This document shows, in pieces, positions 10,400 through 23,500 of a DNA stretch of 64,000 nucleotides. How positions within the stretch are numbered: position 1 is the first letter of the stretch; each line of letters opens with the position of its first letter. A program made the position numbers and the translations under genes. The notes beneath the pieces were generated by a model that saw nothing but the letters and a program-made list of their open reading frames with translations, was not told the DNA's origin and made no database searches. Where the stretch lies: assembly GCA_947179485.1 (NCBI GenBank), contig OX359246.1:48587632-48651631 (forward strand), in the 5' to 3' direction. The stretch comes from Allacma fusca (taxonomy: Eukaryota > Arthropoda > Collembola > Symphypleona > Sminthuridae).

Positions 10400-11355
10400 T
10401 TATTAAATATGATTTTATCCGTTCGGTTCGGATTAGGTGAATGTAACCGCTCGGTTGAACCGACGGATAACCGATTGTGAATTTCGTTCCTATAAATGTT
10501 TAGCAAATAGTAATCGAGAACGGCTGCAGTATGAATTTCTCGAAACAAACGATTATTTCATTATGTATCTGCAATACATTTGGAAAGCACAACGCATGGA
10601 TCACGAGCAGGCATACATTTTTTCACCACGTCGTAATTGTTTCAAACACCATTCTTTAATTTTTAGCTCAAATTAAATAAGTACCTTAGTACTCCAACTA
10701 ATATGCCATCAGTGAAAACCTCAGACTCCGAAATAAGAGCAGGAACTACCCGGAGCAATGAGCCTCTAAAAAAAAGATGAAAAGTGAGATTTGGGACCAT
10801 TTGGTCTTACTGAAAATTTGGTCATTAGATTTTTAGTTGTTATTTGAAGTTAAATAATAGGCAGAATTTGATGAAAATTAGTGTAATAATTGTTTTAATT
10901 TTGAACGACATTTTTATTAAAACAAAAATTCTCAGAAAATATTTTAATAAATATATATCTATTTCGAATGAAGTTTTCACTGGTAAAATGTGCAATATTG
11001 TTTCGGTTATTCGGATAACCGACAAACGGTTCGGTTATAAAAATCATCCGAACCGATGTTTGGCGGTTCGGTTTCGGATAGGGGTATTTTTTTATCCGAA
11101 CAAAACGGTTCGGTTCGGATTTTGACAAAAAATTAACCGAAAACTTCGGTTCGGTTCGGTTACGGTTCGGATTTGTGTTTTATCCGAACCGATCTCATGC
11201 TTAGTTCCTTCACATTCCATTCTTTCGTTCATCCTTCGTTTCCTTTCCAGCCTTCCTTCCGTTCCCTTCATAATTGCCAAAGCTAACGCTTAATTCGTTC
11301 AAAGAAGCCTTCTTTGAAGGAAATCCTTCGAAGGATGGACACCTCTGATATGCTC

Positions 11356-14302
11356 TCCTCAGATCCATTTAAAAACCTGGATAACTAATTTTGTTCAATT
11401 GTATTTCTGACATTGCTATGCTAACTCTTGCACAGCTGGCCATTACGAAATCTTGCCCACACTATATCCGTCATTTTAAGTATTTTTGCGGAGGCTGAGA
11501 AATAAAATTCTGCAATAACCAGATGCATAAATTGTATTTAAGGGCGGTATTACGGCCCGAAACTATGACTTCATTATTTAAGGCGTGATTTTTTGTAAAG
11601 ACTAAAGTACAAGCAACTCTTGACGCCCGGTTTTTCTCATTAATATACACAGGACAAAGCAGCTTTATTCTATTTCAAGCCGATCTCACTTTATTATTCA
11701 TGAGATATTTTAGTCACAGGTAAGTGTCACTTGATATTCCCACACTTCCCACTCATAAGTACATACATTGCATGTACAAATAATACTTATTGTTAGCTGT
11801 ACAGGAATGAATAAATAAGTTACATACATTGGTGTAACAAATACTCCTTAACAATAAATTGATAATCGTAGACGCTATGACTAGAGTAATTACTACCTAT
11901 AGTAGAACTTACCTCACACAGTTTGAAGTTCAAATTATTTCCTAGCATTGTTTATCTTCACTTCGGATGTCAGATTCTACAAACCAAAGCCAACACAACT
12001 CCACTAAAATACTATAAAATATAAGCAGACAATACGTAGACGTATTGTTTCTTTGTCGATTCATGCATGTATATTTCATACATTTCTCTAACTATAAGCT
12101 ATGTATATTATGTTTACATGGTAATTTGGCAATTATATTTTAGCCCGACTGCAGTAATATCTACTTGTTATTGCAGTTCCGATAAAGCACCTTTGGACTG
12201 CATTGTCGATCCACTAAATATAATTATATTAACTTCACTTCAACATTTTTCAGGTAACGTGAAATAGTTTCAGTATGTTCTTCCTACTAAATAATTTATT
12301 TTGTGGAACAAGTACAGATATCTGCATTTATGTTTGTCTGTTCTTAAATGGCAACTTTACTCTTAAACTCGAGAACATAAATAACTTATCACCTGCTCAA
12401 TTTCGTTCAAAAAAATCACAACTTTAAGTTAAGAATTGTACGAACATCAAAGCCTACAACTTGATTATCACGTATTACTTAGGTGTATGTGTATGCTGGT
12501 GTGTTAATGAAAATATTATCATGTTTTTAGTACTATACTTCCATTTCCATCCCACATGTTGTGTGTATTTTTAATCAGACATTATTAACGATTAAAATGG
12601 CCTTCTGTTAAGTCGTTTTTTATAAAAATTGAAAACAAATCGTGTATTATAGTATGCCCTGCATAATTAATTCTAGATAAGTTTTTAGAGCTTAGCTTAT
12701 CCTTACTCAGTTTTCAAACTCACAACAGGATATATGATAAACAGTTAATTTAACAAATATTGTACCTTCTTTATGATACCTTCGATTACCATGAATAATC
12801 GTTTAGTCCGTAATTGTAATTATTTCACGAGTTTCTGTAACATCAACTTCAAACACCGATTATTGTTATTTCGTAAAAGTAAATACTTGTCTTACCTTAC
12901 AGCATTCATGACATTGCTACTTAAATTTTAGTAAATAACATTATTTTTGGTTCGCAACATTGAAACATATACTGTAAATCAGAATCTTTAAACTTTGATC
13001 CTCTTTCAGGTTTATCTTTTGCGTTAAATCTCAATTGCAATAAATTTGGCTTCAGCTTTCTCCCCAATTAAACGTCAATGCTATGGGAATAAGGTGCAAT
13101 AATTACAACACTGCATATTCAGAGAGCATACAAATAGAGTTTGGAGTAAAAAAAAGTGATTATTTCCATGGGATAAATGTTACCATGTGCTTTAATATGG
13201 TAATACGATTGTCTTTAGCTTATTCATCTTTCAATGTATACATTGAACACTGTGAATGAAAACAGCCGCTATACATACATACGTAAGTACATTGCAGAAA
13301 AGGTGGGGGAACTATGTTTTCATCTTTCTCATATCGGTTTTACTTGTTGTAACCCTACGGTAGTACTACTTTCTTTAATACTGACTAGTGGCGATATTAT
13401 ATTTTTCTGCTTTGTATCTTATATGTCATAAGTTCATATTCATGTTCATTTAATTATTATGATGTATGCTTTGCTGTCAACACTATGAATCTCAAAAGAT
13501 TGTACAATACAAGACGTCAAATTCACGTTTGTAATAGCTATTGTACTTGTACAGGTCAACGTAACCTTGTGTGTACGGACAGCTAAAACGAATACCCGTT
13601 CAGCTAATTATATGAATCAGATACTATCTTATTTTATAGTAAAATATAATTTTCATTTTACAGACAAAAGTTGGAAAGTCAAAGAGGAAACAGTTTAGTA
13701 ATCTTTCCAAAGGAAGATCAGATACTTTCCGAAATACTGTTGTAGTCTAAGAAGCAAGCTTCAAACGCTTTCAAGCCATAATACAAGAATAGTTTCTTTG
13801 ACAGTAGAAAATAAACTAAATCCAAAAACACTGCTCTGGGCTAGGTATAAGATGAAGCCCTATTAGCAATTCTGTTGTAGAAACATGATACTTAATTACA
13901 TACATATATATATGAACCCATACATATACATGCATACGTGTATTTACAAATAAAGAAATTCGGTGTTACATAAAGGAATAAGGTTTTCCCAATCATCTAC
14001 AATTTATAACTAATTGAAATATTTGTTCAACTCAAAATAAATTTCCAAAACTTTCGGGAATGTTGGCTTTATCAGCAATAATAATTCAGTTGAGTAACAA
14101 AGTAAACCACCACTACGGGAAGGTTTACTTTCCCATAATTTCCAAAAAATTCGGTCCAACTACTGCATTATTTACTGACAATGAGTTTACACTGTTTACA
14201 GACAGCATATATAGTTACTCTTTGAAGCAAGTATTTTCAAATTATGTGGACTTAAAAGAGTCGTAGCGAAAAGCATGTTTGTGTTACTGTAGTTAGTGGA
14301 TA
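11356..14302. other. Unassigned sequence downstream of the PRRT-like gene
   Basis: AT-rich, with scattered tacata/atgta microsatellite tracts (for example 13900-13950). No coding region, terminal repeats or family is recognised. It should include the 3' UTR of the minus-strand gene ending at 14303, but I found no decisive poly(A) signal. Confidence 0.4.
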
Positions 14303-14578
14303 TTATAGATACAGAGATTCTCGATGAGTTTTATGGCGAATAGAGTAGGCGTAATGATGAGGACGATTCACAGGTTGTTTAGTAATATTCGCCACTGTAG
14401 CTCCCATTGCAAACTCTATTGATCGGCTCACCGTTTGCAACACAAACCATGGCCACAGACTAGGACGACTAGAAGACGCAACCAACCCGTAGGGACTGAG
14501 GATGCGAATCATCTCCGCCAGGCATAAGAGTACACCGAGGATTGCCGTTATTGAAGTAAACTTGATTACTTTGTGTAC
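14303..14578 (-). CDS. Exon 10: membrane segments 6 and 7, C-terminus and stop
   Basis: Acceptor ggttcatacag|GTACAC. It reads 91 codons to TAA at 14303. It encodes VIKFTSITAILGVLLCLAEM, then LWPWFVLQTVSRSIEFAMGA, and a short His/Arg-rich tail. The 5.7-kb intron before it holds two independent hAT insertions. Confidence 0.85.
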   Translation of the reverse strand, partial: VHKVIKFTSITAILGVLLCLAEMIRILSPYGLVASSSRPSLWPWFVLQTVSRSIEFAMGATVANITKQPVNRPHHYAYSIRHKTHRESLYL

Positions 14579-17500
14579 CTGTATGAACCAACGAAAATTG
14601 AATAAGATTTCCGCTTAAACACAACAACATCGTTAAGAGCAAGTAATGTAACTATCATTGTGTTTACTTAGTACAAGAAACTCTCCAATCCTACTTAATC
14701 CCATTGTAGTTTTACTAAATAATGTGCTTGCATGAAACTAGTATGGAGCTGAATATAAAATTATTATGATTCACTGCTTGACTCAATGCATTAATCAGTT
14801 TCTGTTCAGAAAATTAAAGGAAATATTAAAAACAAAATCAAGGAATGACCTCTTGTATGTACGTATTAGTGTTTCTGTTCGAGTTCGGGAAACTCGAGGT
14901 TTCGGGTATCGGGTCGAGTTTGAAAAATCTACCGGTCCCTACCAAAACTCTTGGAATTATTGATTTATGTTATGCTATCTAAGTTTTAATAGCACAAGAA
15001 TCTAAGTACCCTAATGTTGAAAGGATGTCGCGTGATTTTTTGTGCATTCCTGGTAGTGGGGTCCCTATCTTGCGTGCTTTTTCATTTGGCTCCGACATTT
15101 TACCACCGAAATGTGTGCTACTCAACAAGATACAATATGGACTTTACTGCTTTTAATATCGTAGCTAAAGTCGGCGTCCAACAAGTTTATCGAAGAAAAA
15201 AGGAAGAGAAGTTGGCCGGTGATACCTAATTATAATGAAATTAAAAATCGACGCAGGGATTGCTACATTATTTTACTTTCACAAAGAAAATTACGTGCAT
15301 CTTGTGTCTGGTTTCGGTTCGAGTTCGAGTCGGTTTCGGATAAAATTTTTTTAACGGTCTCGGTTTCGAGTACAAACAATTTTCCCGAGTTCCGAATGTC
15401 CCGAGTTCGAGTTCGGGACAAAAAGTTGAATTTTCACTGGGTTTTTGTTTCGAGTCGAGTCGAGCTCAATTTTTTGTTACCGATCGAAACACTAGTACGT
15501 ATGTAGCATATCTATTTCTGCTAAACAAGCTCAAGATAAACTTGTTTTCGTTGCATTTTTTCTGCTTTTGTAGACTGTACTGTGTATAACCATTTCTTTC
15601 CTGTAGATATTTACAGCTAGCTATACAAATAATCGGAATTTTGCGCACATGCTTTACTGAAACTTCGTTACTCTTTATCTAACTTTACATGCTAAAATAT
15701 AAGTCGGTGATCGGTGCCTGTGAAATCAAAAGTTTTTGGAGAACTTTTGTACTAGTAATTTACAATAGTTATACTTTGGTTCTCATTTATGTCTGAGATG
15801 TTTTATCGATTCAAATATGTTATATGGTATCAACAAATATTTGTTCTGGGAGTTGAAAATTCTCAGGAAGCTCGACCTATTAATGTTGAATAGTGAGGTA
15901 CAACAAAAATTACAGAAGCAACAACATAAATGTCCATTTCATTCAATCAAATGCCACAACTTTTGTAAAGTTGCCAACACAAACTGTGGTAGAAATAACA
16001 GCAATAACAATAAAAACGATGTAAGTTTTTTTTGTAGGTATGTACAGTACTCGACACGGGTATGGGTAGTAGTCGAGTATACGGGTATGGCTACTACCCG
16101 GGTACCGATTTAGTGTACCGGAACAATTTCGAGTACTACCCGGGTACTCTTTGGTCGGCTCAAAAGTTCGGGTACGGATACGGGTACGGGTACAATGATT
16201 TAAAAATGGGCATATACCAGCCGGGTACGGGTATAACGGGGTCACTTACTTGTACCCGCAACCGTAGTACCCGAGTATTTAGATACGGTGAAAATTCAGA
16301 CATTTTGATGAATTGCATAACATCATGCCCGTGCGTTGGAAACTTATGTCTTTTACTTAGTCTTACTGTCTGAAACTTAGTGCTTTTGAATATGTGTACA
16401 TAGCTTATTGTTAAAATCCTTTTAGTCTTGCTACCTGGAATACGTGTATTTAGTACTGTGTAGCGGAGGACGTCACAATAGGGCATATTGGGCAAGGACA
16501 TTTTCATTCCAGGACCATTGGGCATTTGGGCAGAATCGTGGAATAAAATATCACAATTTTTACAATTAGAAATGTCTTTACAATTTAAAAGAGAAGCGTT
16601 CGAAAATGTCTTGACAGGTATTTTCATTGTTGTGGTTTTGGCAAAATTGGGTATGTGGGCAGGCATTTTGGACATTTTCAATCGACATACCCTAATATTG
16701 TGAACATTGATTTCATAAAATATTAATGAAACCATAACTAATTTTATTTAATAAACATAGGTTAAACTTCTCGAAATGAAAATTCGTCGTAATTTATTAT
16801 TGAAAAGATTTAAATGCAACTACTGAAGGTAATTTATTTTATATATTTTTTATTTTATTATATTACGGCATGGCTTAGCGCAAAATCGAAAACTGACAAA
16901 TTGTGCGGTTTTAAGTAGTACAACTAATTATATAAATTAAAGATTGTCATTCCATGTTTAGATTCAAATCTTTACTATTTTAAAATACGCAAAAGAAGTT
17001 GTGAATAATCAAATAACAAACTTGCACATAATTATTTTTGATAGTTGCAGGTGTTCCATTTAGTATAATTTGCATATCATGTAAATATGTATAGTGAAAA
17101 TTCCGGAATGCTTTGGAACGGAACAGTTTTGGGACAGAAAAACTAGCATATTCCGGAACGAAACACAAACTGTGACGGAAACAAAACAACTTGTTTGTTC
17201 CGAACGGTTTAAATTAACCTGTTAGTCGGAACGGAATCGGGAACATTATTGTTTGTAGGTTTCGGAACGGAATTTCCTACGTAACAAAAATGTTGACCAC
17301 ATTGGCTATAATATATTGTCACTAAATTACATGGAGTTTGTGTGGCATACATACGTGCGTAATACTTCATTAGCCACGGTGAATAAAATGTACAAAGTAG
17401 AGTTCTGGTGAGTTGCATAGTAAGTTCTTTTGTGGTATTGGTAGTTGAATTGGAGAAGGTGGATATTTGTAAGAAGATACTAATGAATTATATATAGAGC

Positions 17501-20500
17501 TATCGAGATAAGAAATGAGTTAAAAAGGCAGACTAAATTAAGAATTGAAAAGTCGAGTCGTCAAATCCAAAGCAAAAGATAATCAGTTAGAGAAGTAACA
17601 CAAATGATATCACCAGCGTAGTAGGTAGGTTAAACCGGGATATAGTGACAGCAAGTGACATAGTGGGTGGGTAAATTTTTCGTTACATGATGTCATCGTT
17701 GTATTTCGTCAGATACATTACTCACTACAATAAATTATTAACAAACATTTCGGGAAATAAAATAATGCCCTAATGTATTAACTATAATGATAAAAAATCC
17801 TAATCCTTTCTCAAAAGTTTTTAAAAAATAGATGGGCGCTAAAGTGGAATCCATTGTTTATTTTTCCGCTTGCAAATTATCAATCCACGTGGATTCAAAA
17901 TTACCGGCTACTACAACATTTCAAACATACAATGCGCATTCATGATATCACAATCTAAGGAGGGTGGGTGGATGGAATAAAAAATGGTACCCAATGATGA
18001 AGGGGTAGGGGAGTAGCAAAATGCCTTCAACTGTGATGATGTCATTTGTGTCACTCCCCTTATGTCTATGTGTAAAAATATTGCATGCATGTACATATGG
18101 ACCAGGTGACATAAAACTCTTCGTCCATCAGCCTAAAAACAATCAAAGGGGGAAAATATTTGGATTCCCTATACTTTTTAGAAGTTTCTTACAGATTTTT
18201 CAAAACTAGTTCCATACTCGCAGCTCAAAACCATACAGCGGTCAAGAAAGTAAAGCAAAAACCAAGGATGGGAAATCGGAAAAATATGAATTTTAATTTG
18301 AACTAAAATATTCTAGGCGAAGAATTCCGATTTAAAATACCTATAGCAATACTGAAAAATATGGATTCTAGTACGGATTTAAATATCCTCGAGTATTCGT
18401 TCATTATGAATTCCGATTTGAATATTTATTTGAATACTGCTAGTTTACTGAAAATACAAAGAATTAAATTAAGGAAAACGTTCAACCGTATAAACATATC
18501 ATCAAGGTTTTGGGAAGCTGGTTTCCCCCGCAGGTCATTAAGTATCAATTTAAGAACTGAAAAAACACGTTCAACTGATACTTGAACTCCAACATTACTA
18601 ATTTTCTTTCGGCCCATTTTTAGTTACCTAAAAAATCTTTAGTAACAACGATTTAAATTACTTGAGTAATTAACTTGTAGGACAAACAATAAATTGAGCA
18701 CAACCGTTAAAAGCCTATTACAAGTGCTAATAATTCGATTCTATTTTCCGTTGAATGTGGAAACATGTTCATTTCGGATGAAGAAAACGTTCGCCAATGC
18801 TCTTCGATTATCTTTACGTTGTAAGTAAAAAATTGTGACAATTTTAAATTTATATTTAAGTATGTACATACACTTGATGAAATAAGAATGTCCCATTGAA
18901 AACAATACTTTATTTAAATCGGAATTCAGTAAACAATATTTGAATATCAATTCCGATTCCAAAAAATGTTTTGAATGCAATTTTGAATTAAAATACTTCC
19001 TGGAAATTATTTGGGATTCCAATATGATTTAAAATCCTCAAATTTTTGAATATAATTTCGATTCACATCCTTGGCAAAAACTTTACTATTTTGCTTACAG
19101 GTTTTCTGCTTTTACTTTACAGAATTTATTGAAATAATTTAAATTCGGAAAGCTTTTGATTTCTTCATCTGTCTTAACATTTCTATAATTATTAGCCTAG
19201 GGGTCTGTTTGGTAGCTCGCTGAAAGGCGGTGAAGTTTTATAAATACAATGGAGGGTATTTTACTTTTGAAAGAAAGACTAAACTTTGGGAAATGCAATA
19301 TTTATTTTACCTCTACCCCTGCTAAGCTGAAGGAAATGTTCTAAATCTTGTAATAAAATACTTAGCGCGTGTGTGGTGTACTAAAAGATGTGATACTATA
19401 TAGTAATTCAATTTGCTGTAAAGATTTTCACCTAATCCATCGTACGTTTGATTTTTAATACACTTCTGTGGATAATGTTTTGATGGGTCTGCAAGTATGG
19501 AAGTTAATTTTATTTCTAATTGAAAACGTTTGTAGTTTTTTCTACTCGTCAAAGAAAGTACGTAATATCAAATACCGCTCTAGCTAGTCAAAATTACACA
19601 CTAAGGTGTCATACATTATTATCTACTACATGCAACGTACTGTTGCATTTAAACAAATGTGGATAACGTACCCGAGTACGAATATGGGTACGACGTTGAG
19701 ATACCCCAGTATGGGTACAATTTTCGAGTACTTTTCGGATACGGGTACATGGTTTCAGAATACATTAAGGGTACGGGTATGAAATATTTGTACCCGGATA
19801 CTCGGGTATGGGTACGGGTACAGATACCAAATATTGCAATACCCATACTTCGAGTTTGGATACGGGTAAGGTTCTGCACGGATAGGATAAATTCATTATC
19901 CTATCCGTATCCTATCCTATCCGTCAGCTTTCCTCGGATAAAAAATTGGTATCGATTCGTCGGATCAGTTTCGGATCGTTAAAACTTTGAATTTATCCTA
20001 TCCGTATCCGATCCGATGCAGAACCTTAGATACGAGTACCGATTTTTCGTACCTGTGCCGAGCACTGGGTATGTATGTATGTTTTAAAAAATGCAACAAC
20101 ACCTACCTGCCAAGTAACGAGTTTATTTGACAGAATATATAGGTACTTGTAAAAAACTGTAAACCAATAAAACTACGACGATTGCTGTTGGAACGGTACA
20201 AGATTGATAATGTTAACCATTTATATTATGATCATACATACATACCTGGTTCTTTCTTGATAATTTACGACTCAGTCGGTAATCCAGTGCAGTCTGATTA
20301 ACGTACGCAATATGGGATAAGATGGATTGAAGTGTGTAGTCAGGTCCTCCACCACTGAGCAAACTTTCAGTTGCTGCTCCACCGTTCCTGTTGTTCAATA
20401 TAAAAAGCATAATTTCCGCTCGTCAACTATCATTAACTTATTGAATGAATGAAACTCGAAATGACAAAAAATGCTATACAAATATTTACATTTTGGGAGC

Positions 20501-23500
20501 TAAAATACCTAACGTCACAAATTATGGGAAATTATTGCAGAACATAATGCATGAAAATTTAGAAGACAGTTAGTGAATGGTACAACGTAAGAGCATACAT
20601 TAATGCTAATTACTTTAAATAACTGTTTCGTAGTAAGCACATACGCATAATTACTAACCAAAAGATTATACTTGATATAGTTTTAAGTCAATCATGACTT
20701 CCCAGTGTCATTATAGTATTATTTATGTTTAAATGGATTGACACGGTTGCAACCGTTGGCAATTCATTACACTTTTTACGCGCATAAATGTTTTCTTATA
20801 GATAACAATTAAACAGATGAATTTTTATAATTATTTATTTATAATATAGAGTAATATTTGCTGCGTAAACATTGGCCTTCAATAATTATTCAAGATCCAA
20901 ATGGCAAAAACATGATTGGAAGCATATACTGGCTTGCACGGGTACATGTCTGTACATGCAATGATGAATTAGTCATACATAGTTTTTGAGGTCAACATAG
21001 GACTTTTTGTACTGGAATACATAAGTATACTCTCAATCAGAGGTTACATGTACGCAAACATACATAGGTGTATGTTACTCATAGCTACCAGAAAAAATAG
21101 CTCTTTCGACGTTGAAAAAATGGGACTGCTGATATGACGTTCAGTTGTTATATACGTGGGGCAGTGAAATAAAAGGAGGCTGAAATCTTTGTGAGTAGAT
21201 GAACCACGGAAAAAGCATGTAATAGATTCTCTATGTTAACTGTCACATGCCTGGATAAATGGATTAATGTTCTTTCCCCCTACACGCAAGGTTTGGTTGG
21301 AAGAAAGCGGAGAAAGCAGAGTATGTATTGAATTGAAAATGACGAGAAAGGAATCTTAAGATGGATGAGTAAGTTCTTCTCCCTGTATCCCTCATTCAAA
21401 ACTACATCATACTAGAGGCTATAATTATTGCAGTTTATACGAATCAGAACAATTTTCTGGGACGTTTGAAAAGCCTCAGGAAATACTCTTCTGAATACAA
21501 CAGAACGTGGTTTGAAGGTAAATGCAATTTAGGTACTGATGGGCAAAACTCCATTTTTTCCTCTCATCTTATCTATCATATGCCAATTAGGATTTCCTCG
21601 TGAAGAAACCATACTGTAAAACTGTCGAAAGGATATTTCGTGCTCTAGTAATTTAATGAATGTTTGGAACGATAAATGATTGTTTTTAGGTTTTCTCCTC
21701 GAGGGAAGCAATTTTTCAAGCAATCTGGGACATAAATAGACTACATATCATAGATCACATGAAAGTGGTTGCACATAAAAGTTTCAAATTACATATATAA
21801 ATATATATGCATTTGGAAATTAAACATATAACAGCAAGCTCAATTATGTGGTTCTATACATTGGGAATAATGAAAATAAAATAATTAACATTTCGAATAT
21901 ACCATATACTGTAGCTTAAATATGTGTACGTAAAGAGTCACCTGTCAGTACCACCAAAGCCAATATCAGGATTTTCAATAGATTTCCTCAATTGCCGTCT
22001 CTTTCCTCCATCCGATGCTACATTAGTATCTGCGGCGGCTGCAGAAACTGCAGCAAGTTTGTCAGAAGCAGAGAGTTTATTCAATTTCTTGCTATGACCT
22101 CCTCCTTTCTCGGAGCTGCTGCTGTTACAAACTTCACTTTCAGACCAGGTGAGGGATTTCTTCCGATGAGCATCTTTCTCATCCACGTAGCCACTGCCTC
22201 TTCGGTTGAAGCTGATACGCCTGGCTGATGAGACAGAAGCTGCTACTGGGGTGGGTGTAGCTGTAGTTGGACATGATGTAGTTCTCAGGGCTTGCCCAGC
22301 ACTTTTCCTTCTTGGAAGGACAGGACTGGGTGGTCGTACGTAATTTGACCCATTAGCGCTGGACTCCCCTGGTGGCGATGCTGGTCCATTATTTCCAACG
22401 GAAGAGCTACTTGGCAACGATTTGGAAGCTGAAGGACCTGGAACTGGCGTTAGCGGACGGGTACTTTGTTGACCACTACTGCCAGCTTCAACTATTAGAT
22501 TTTCCATTTCAGATCAAAAGTAATTACAAATACATTTAACCACTGCACTTACCTTCATATAATTAAATTTATACATTAAAGCTACCACCCCCAGGGGAAA
22601 TAATGCTCCTAACTTTGAAATCATGCTTGGCTATCAGTAATACATTGTCCTTGCAATCATCTATAAACACATTATCCGTTTTGGTTTGTTACCACCGTCA
22701 TTCTTTTATCATACCCATAGAGTTAATATCTGCCAACTGTAGCGCTGACTATTTAAGGTACTAAATTTTGCTCAGGAACTTAGTTTTTCGGGTATACTGT
22801 AGATATACATACAAGATACGCAGTTTCATTGAACAATCTAATTGGAAATTCTGTCGTGAAATAGTTGAAGAGCTACGTGACCGGCATTGATTCACCATGC
22901 CCGAGAAAGTAAGTGGTTATACTGTAAGCTCGAAAGCGACATTCGATGGCTAAACTATAATGAACTAAATTGGTTCGCATAACTATCTCCAAAAACTGAT
23001 TTGCACTTGCTTTCCACGGAAAATAATAGTTGCTCAGAGTAAGAATCTCTGGAGACAATAAGCTATTCAAGTAATGCCAAAGTTACAAACTGTGAAATAC
23101 AGTAAAAGCAAAGTGCTTTTCCATATCTAAGCTGTTACCTTCCTATATGTATAGAATCTAACCTTTGCTCCTTTTAGTCCACTTTCTAGGTATCAGCATT
23201 ATGATCATATAATTACACGTACAAACATGTAGTGCAAAATCGTATTACATTAATGTATTTGCTAGGAAAATCTTGAGAATCCGCTTGGTTCAATGTGAAT
23301 GAAAAGTAGCGGAGTGCGATATGCCATAGCTACAGTACGTTGCAGAAAAAGATATGTGTAAGCCCTGGAATATTCATTACGTACCTCAAACCCACCTCCC
23401 AGCAAATTTCTGTATATTTTAAGTGTTTTAAGGTTTTCACTATCATAATTGCAAAATTAAATTCTGGATGGGTGTAAGAGAAGATGAGAACACAAGCAAA

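Larger units (their letters stand above)
3451..11203. mobile_element. hAT-type element 2 (CCGAACC-rich), middle layer of the nest
   Basis: The ends TAAGCATGAGATCGGTTCGG at 3451 and its inverted copy finishing at 11203 are flanked by gttccttg (3443-3450) and gttccttc (11204-11211), a 7/8 match. The arms consist of repeated GGTTCGGTT/CCGAACC. The interior on the right side holds a short plus-strand frame starting near 10777 (MKSEIWDHLVL), which resembles the start of a BED zinc finger as found at the N-terminus of hAT transposases. This is weak evidence. The target lies inside hAT element 1, so this insertion is the younger of the two. About 0.9 kb without the BEL element inside it. Confidence 0.85.
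2884..11347. mobile_element. hAT-type element 1 (CCTTC-rich), outer layer of a triple nest
   Basis: The left end CAGAGGTGTCCAT at 2884 and right end ATGGACACCTCTG finishing at 11347 are perfect inverted repeats. They are flanked by identical 8-bp duplications, atatgctc, at 2876-2883 and 11348-11355. CAGAG ends plus an 8-bp duplication are diagnostic of the hAT superfamily. Both arms are crowded with CCTTC/GAAGG units. A minus-strand stretch around 3206-3430 (contains KYTVTQLKNSILAG) resembles the middle part of a hAT transposase, so it may be a deletion derivative. Without its insertions the element is only about 700 bp. Confidence 0.9.
16045..20067. mobile_element. hAT-type element with GGGTACGG repeats, host of nested elements
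   Basis: Left end CAGTACTCGACACGGGTA at 16045; the right end, read inward from 20067, is CAGTGCTCGGCACAGGTA. Perfect duplications ggtatgta flank it at 16037-16044 and 20068-20075. The arms (16045-16285 and about 19665-20060) repeat CGGGTACGGGTA and its complement. The interior is 3.4 kb with no intact transposase and holds at least two younger elements (18263-19073 and 19867-20028) plus two weaker candidates. Confidence 0.9.

Noticed and set aside
16160-16735. Long minus-strand frame of 191 codons with Tyr/Pro repeats
   Set aside because: It runs through the GGGTACGG hAT arm and neighbouring repeats; the Tyr-Pro pattern is just the repeat translated.
19649-19982. Tyr/Gly-rich frames on both strands
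   Set aside because: Translation of GGGTACGG and GGATAGGATA transposon arms.
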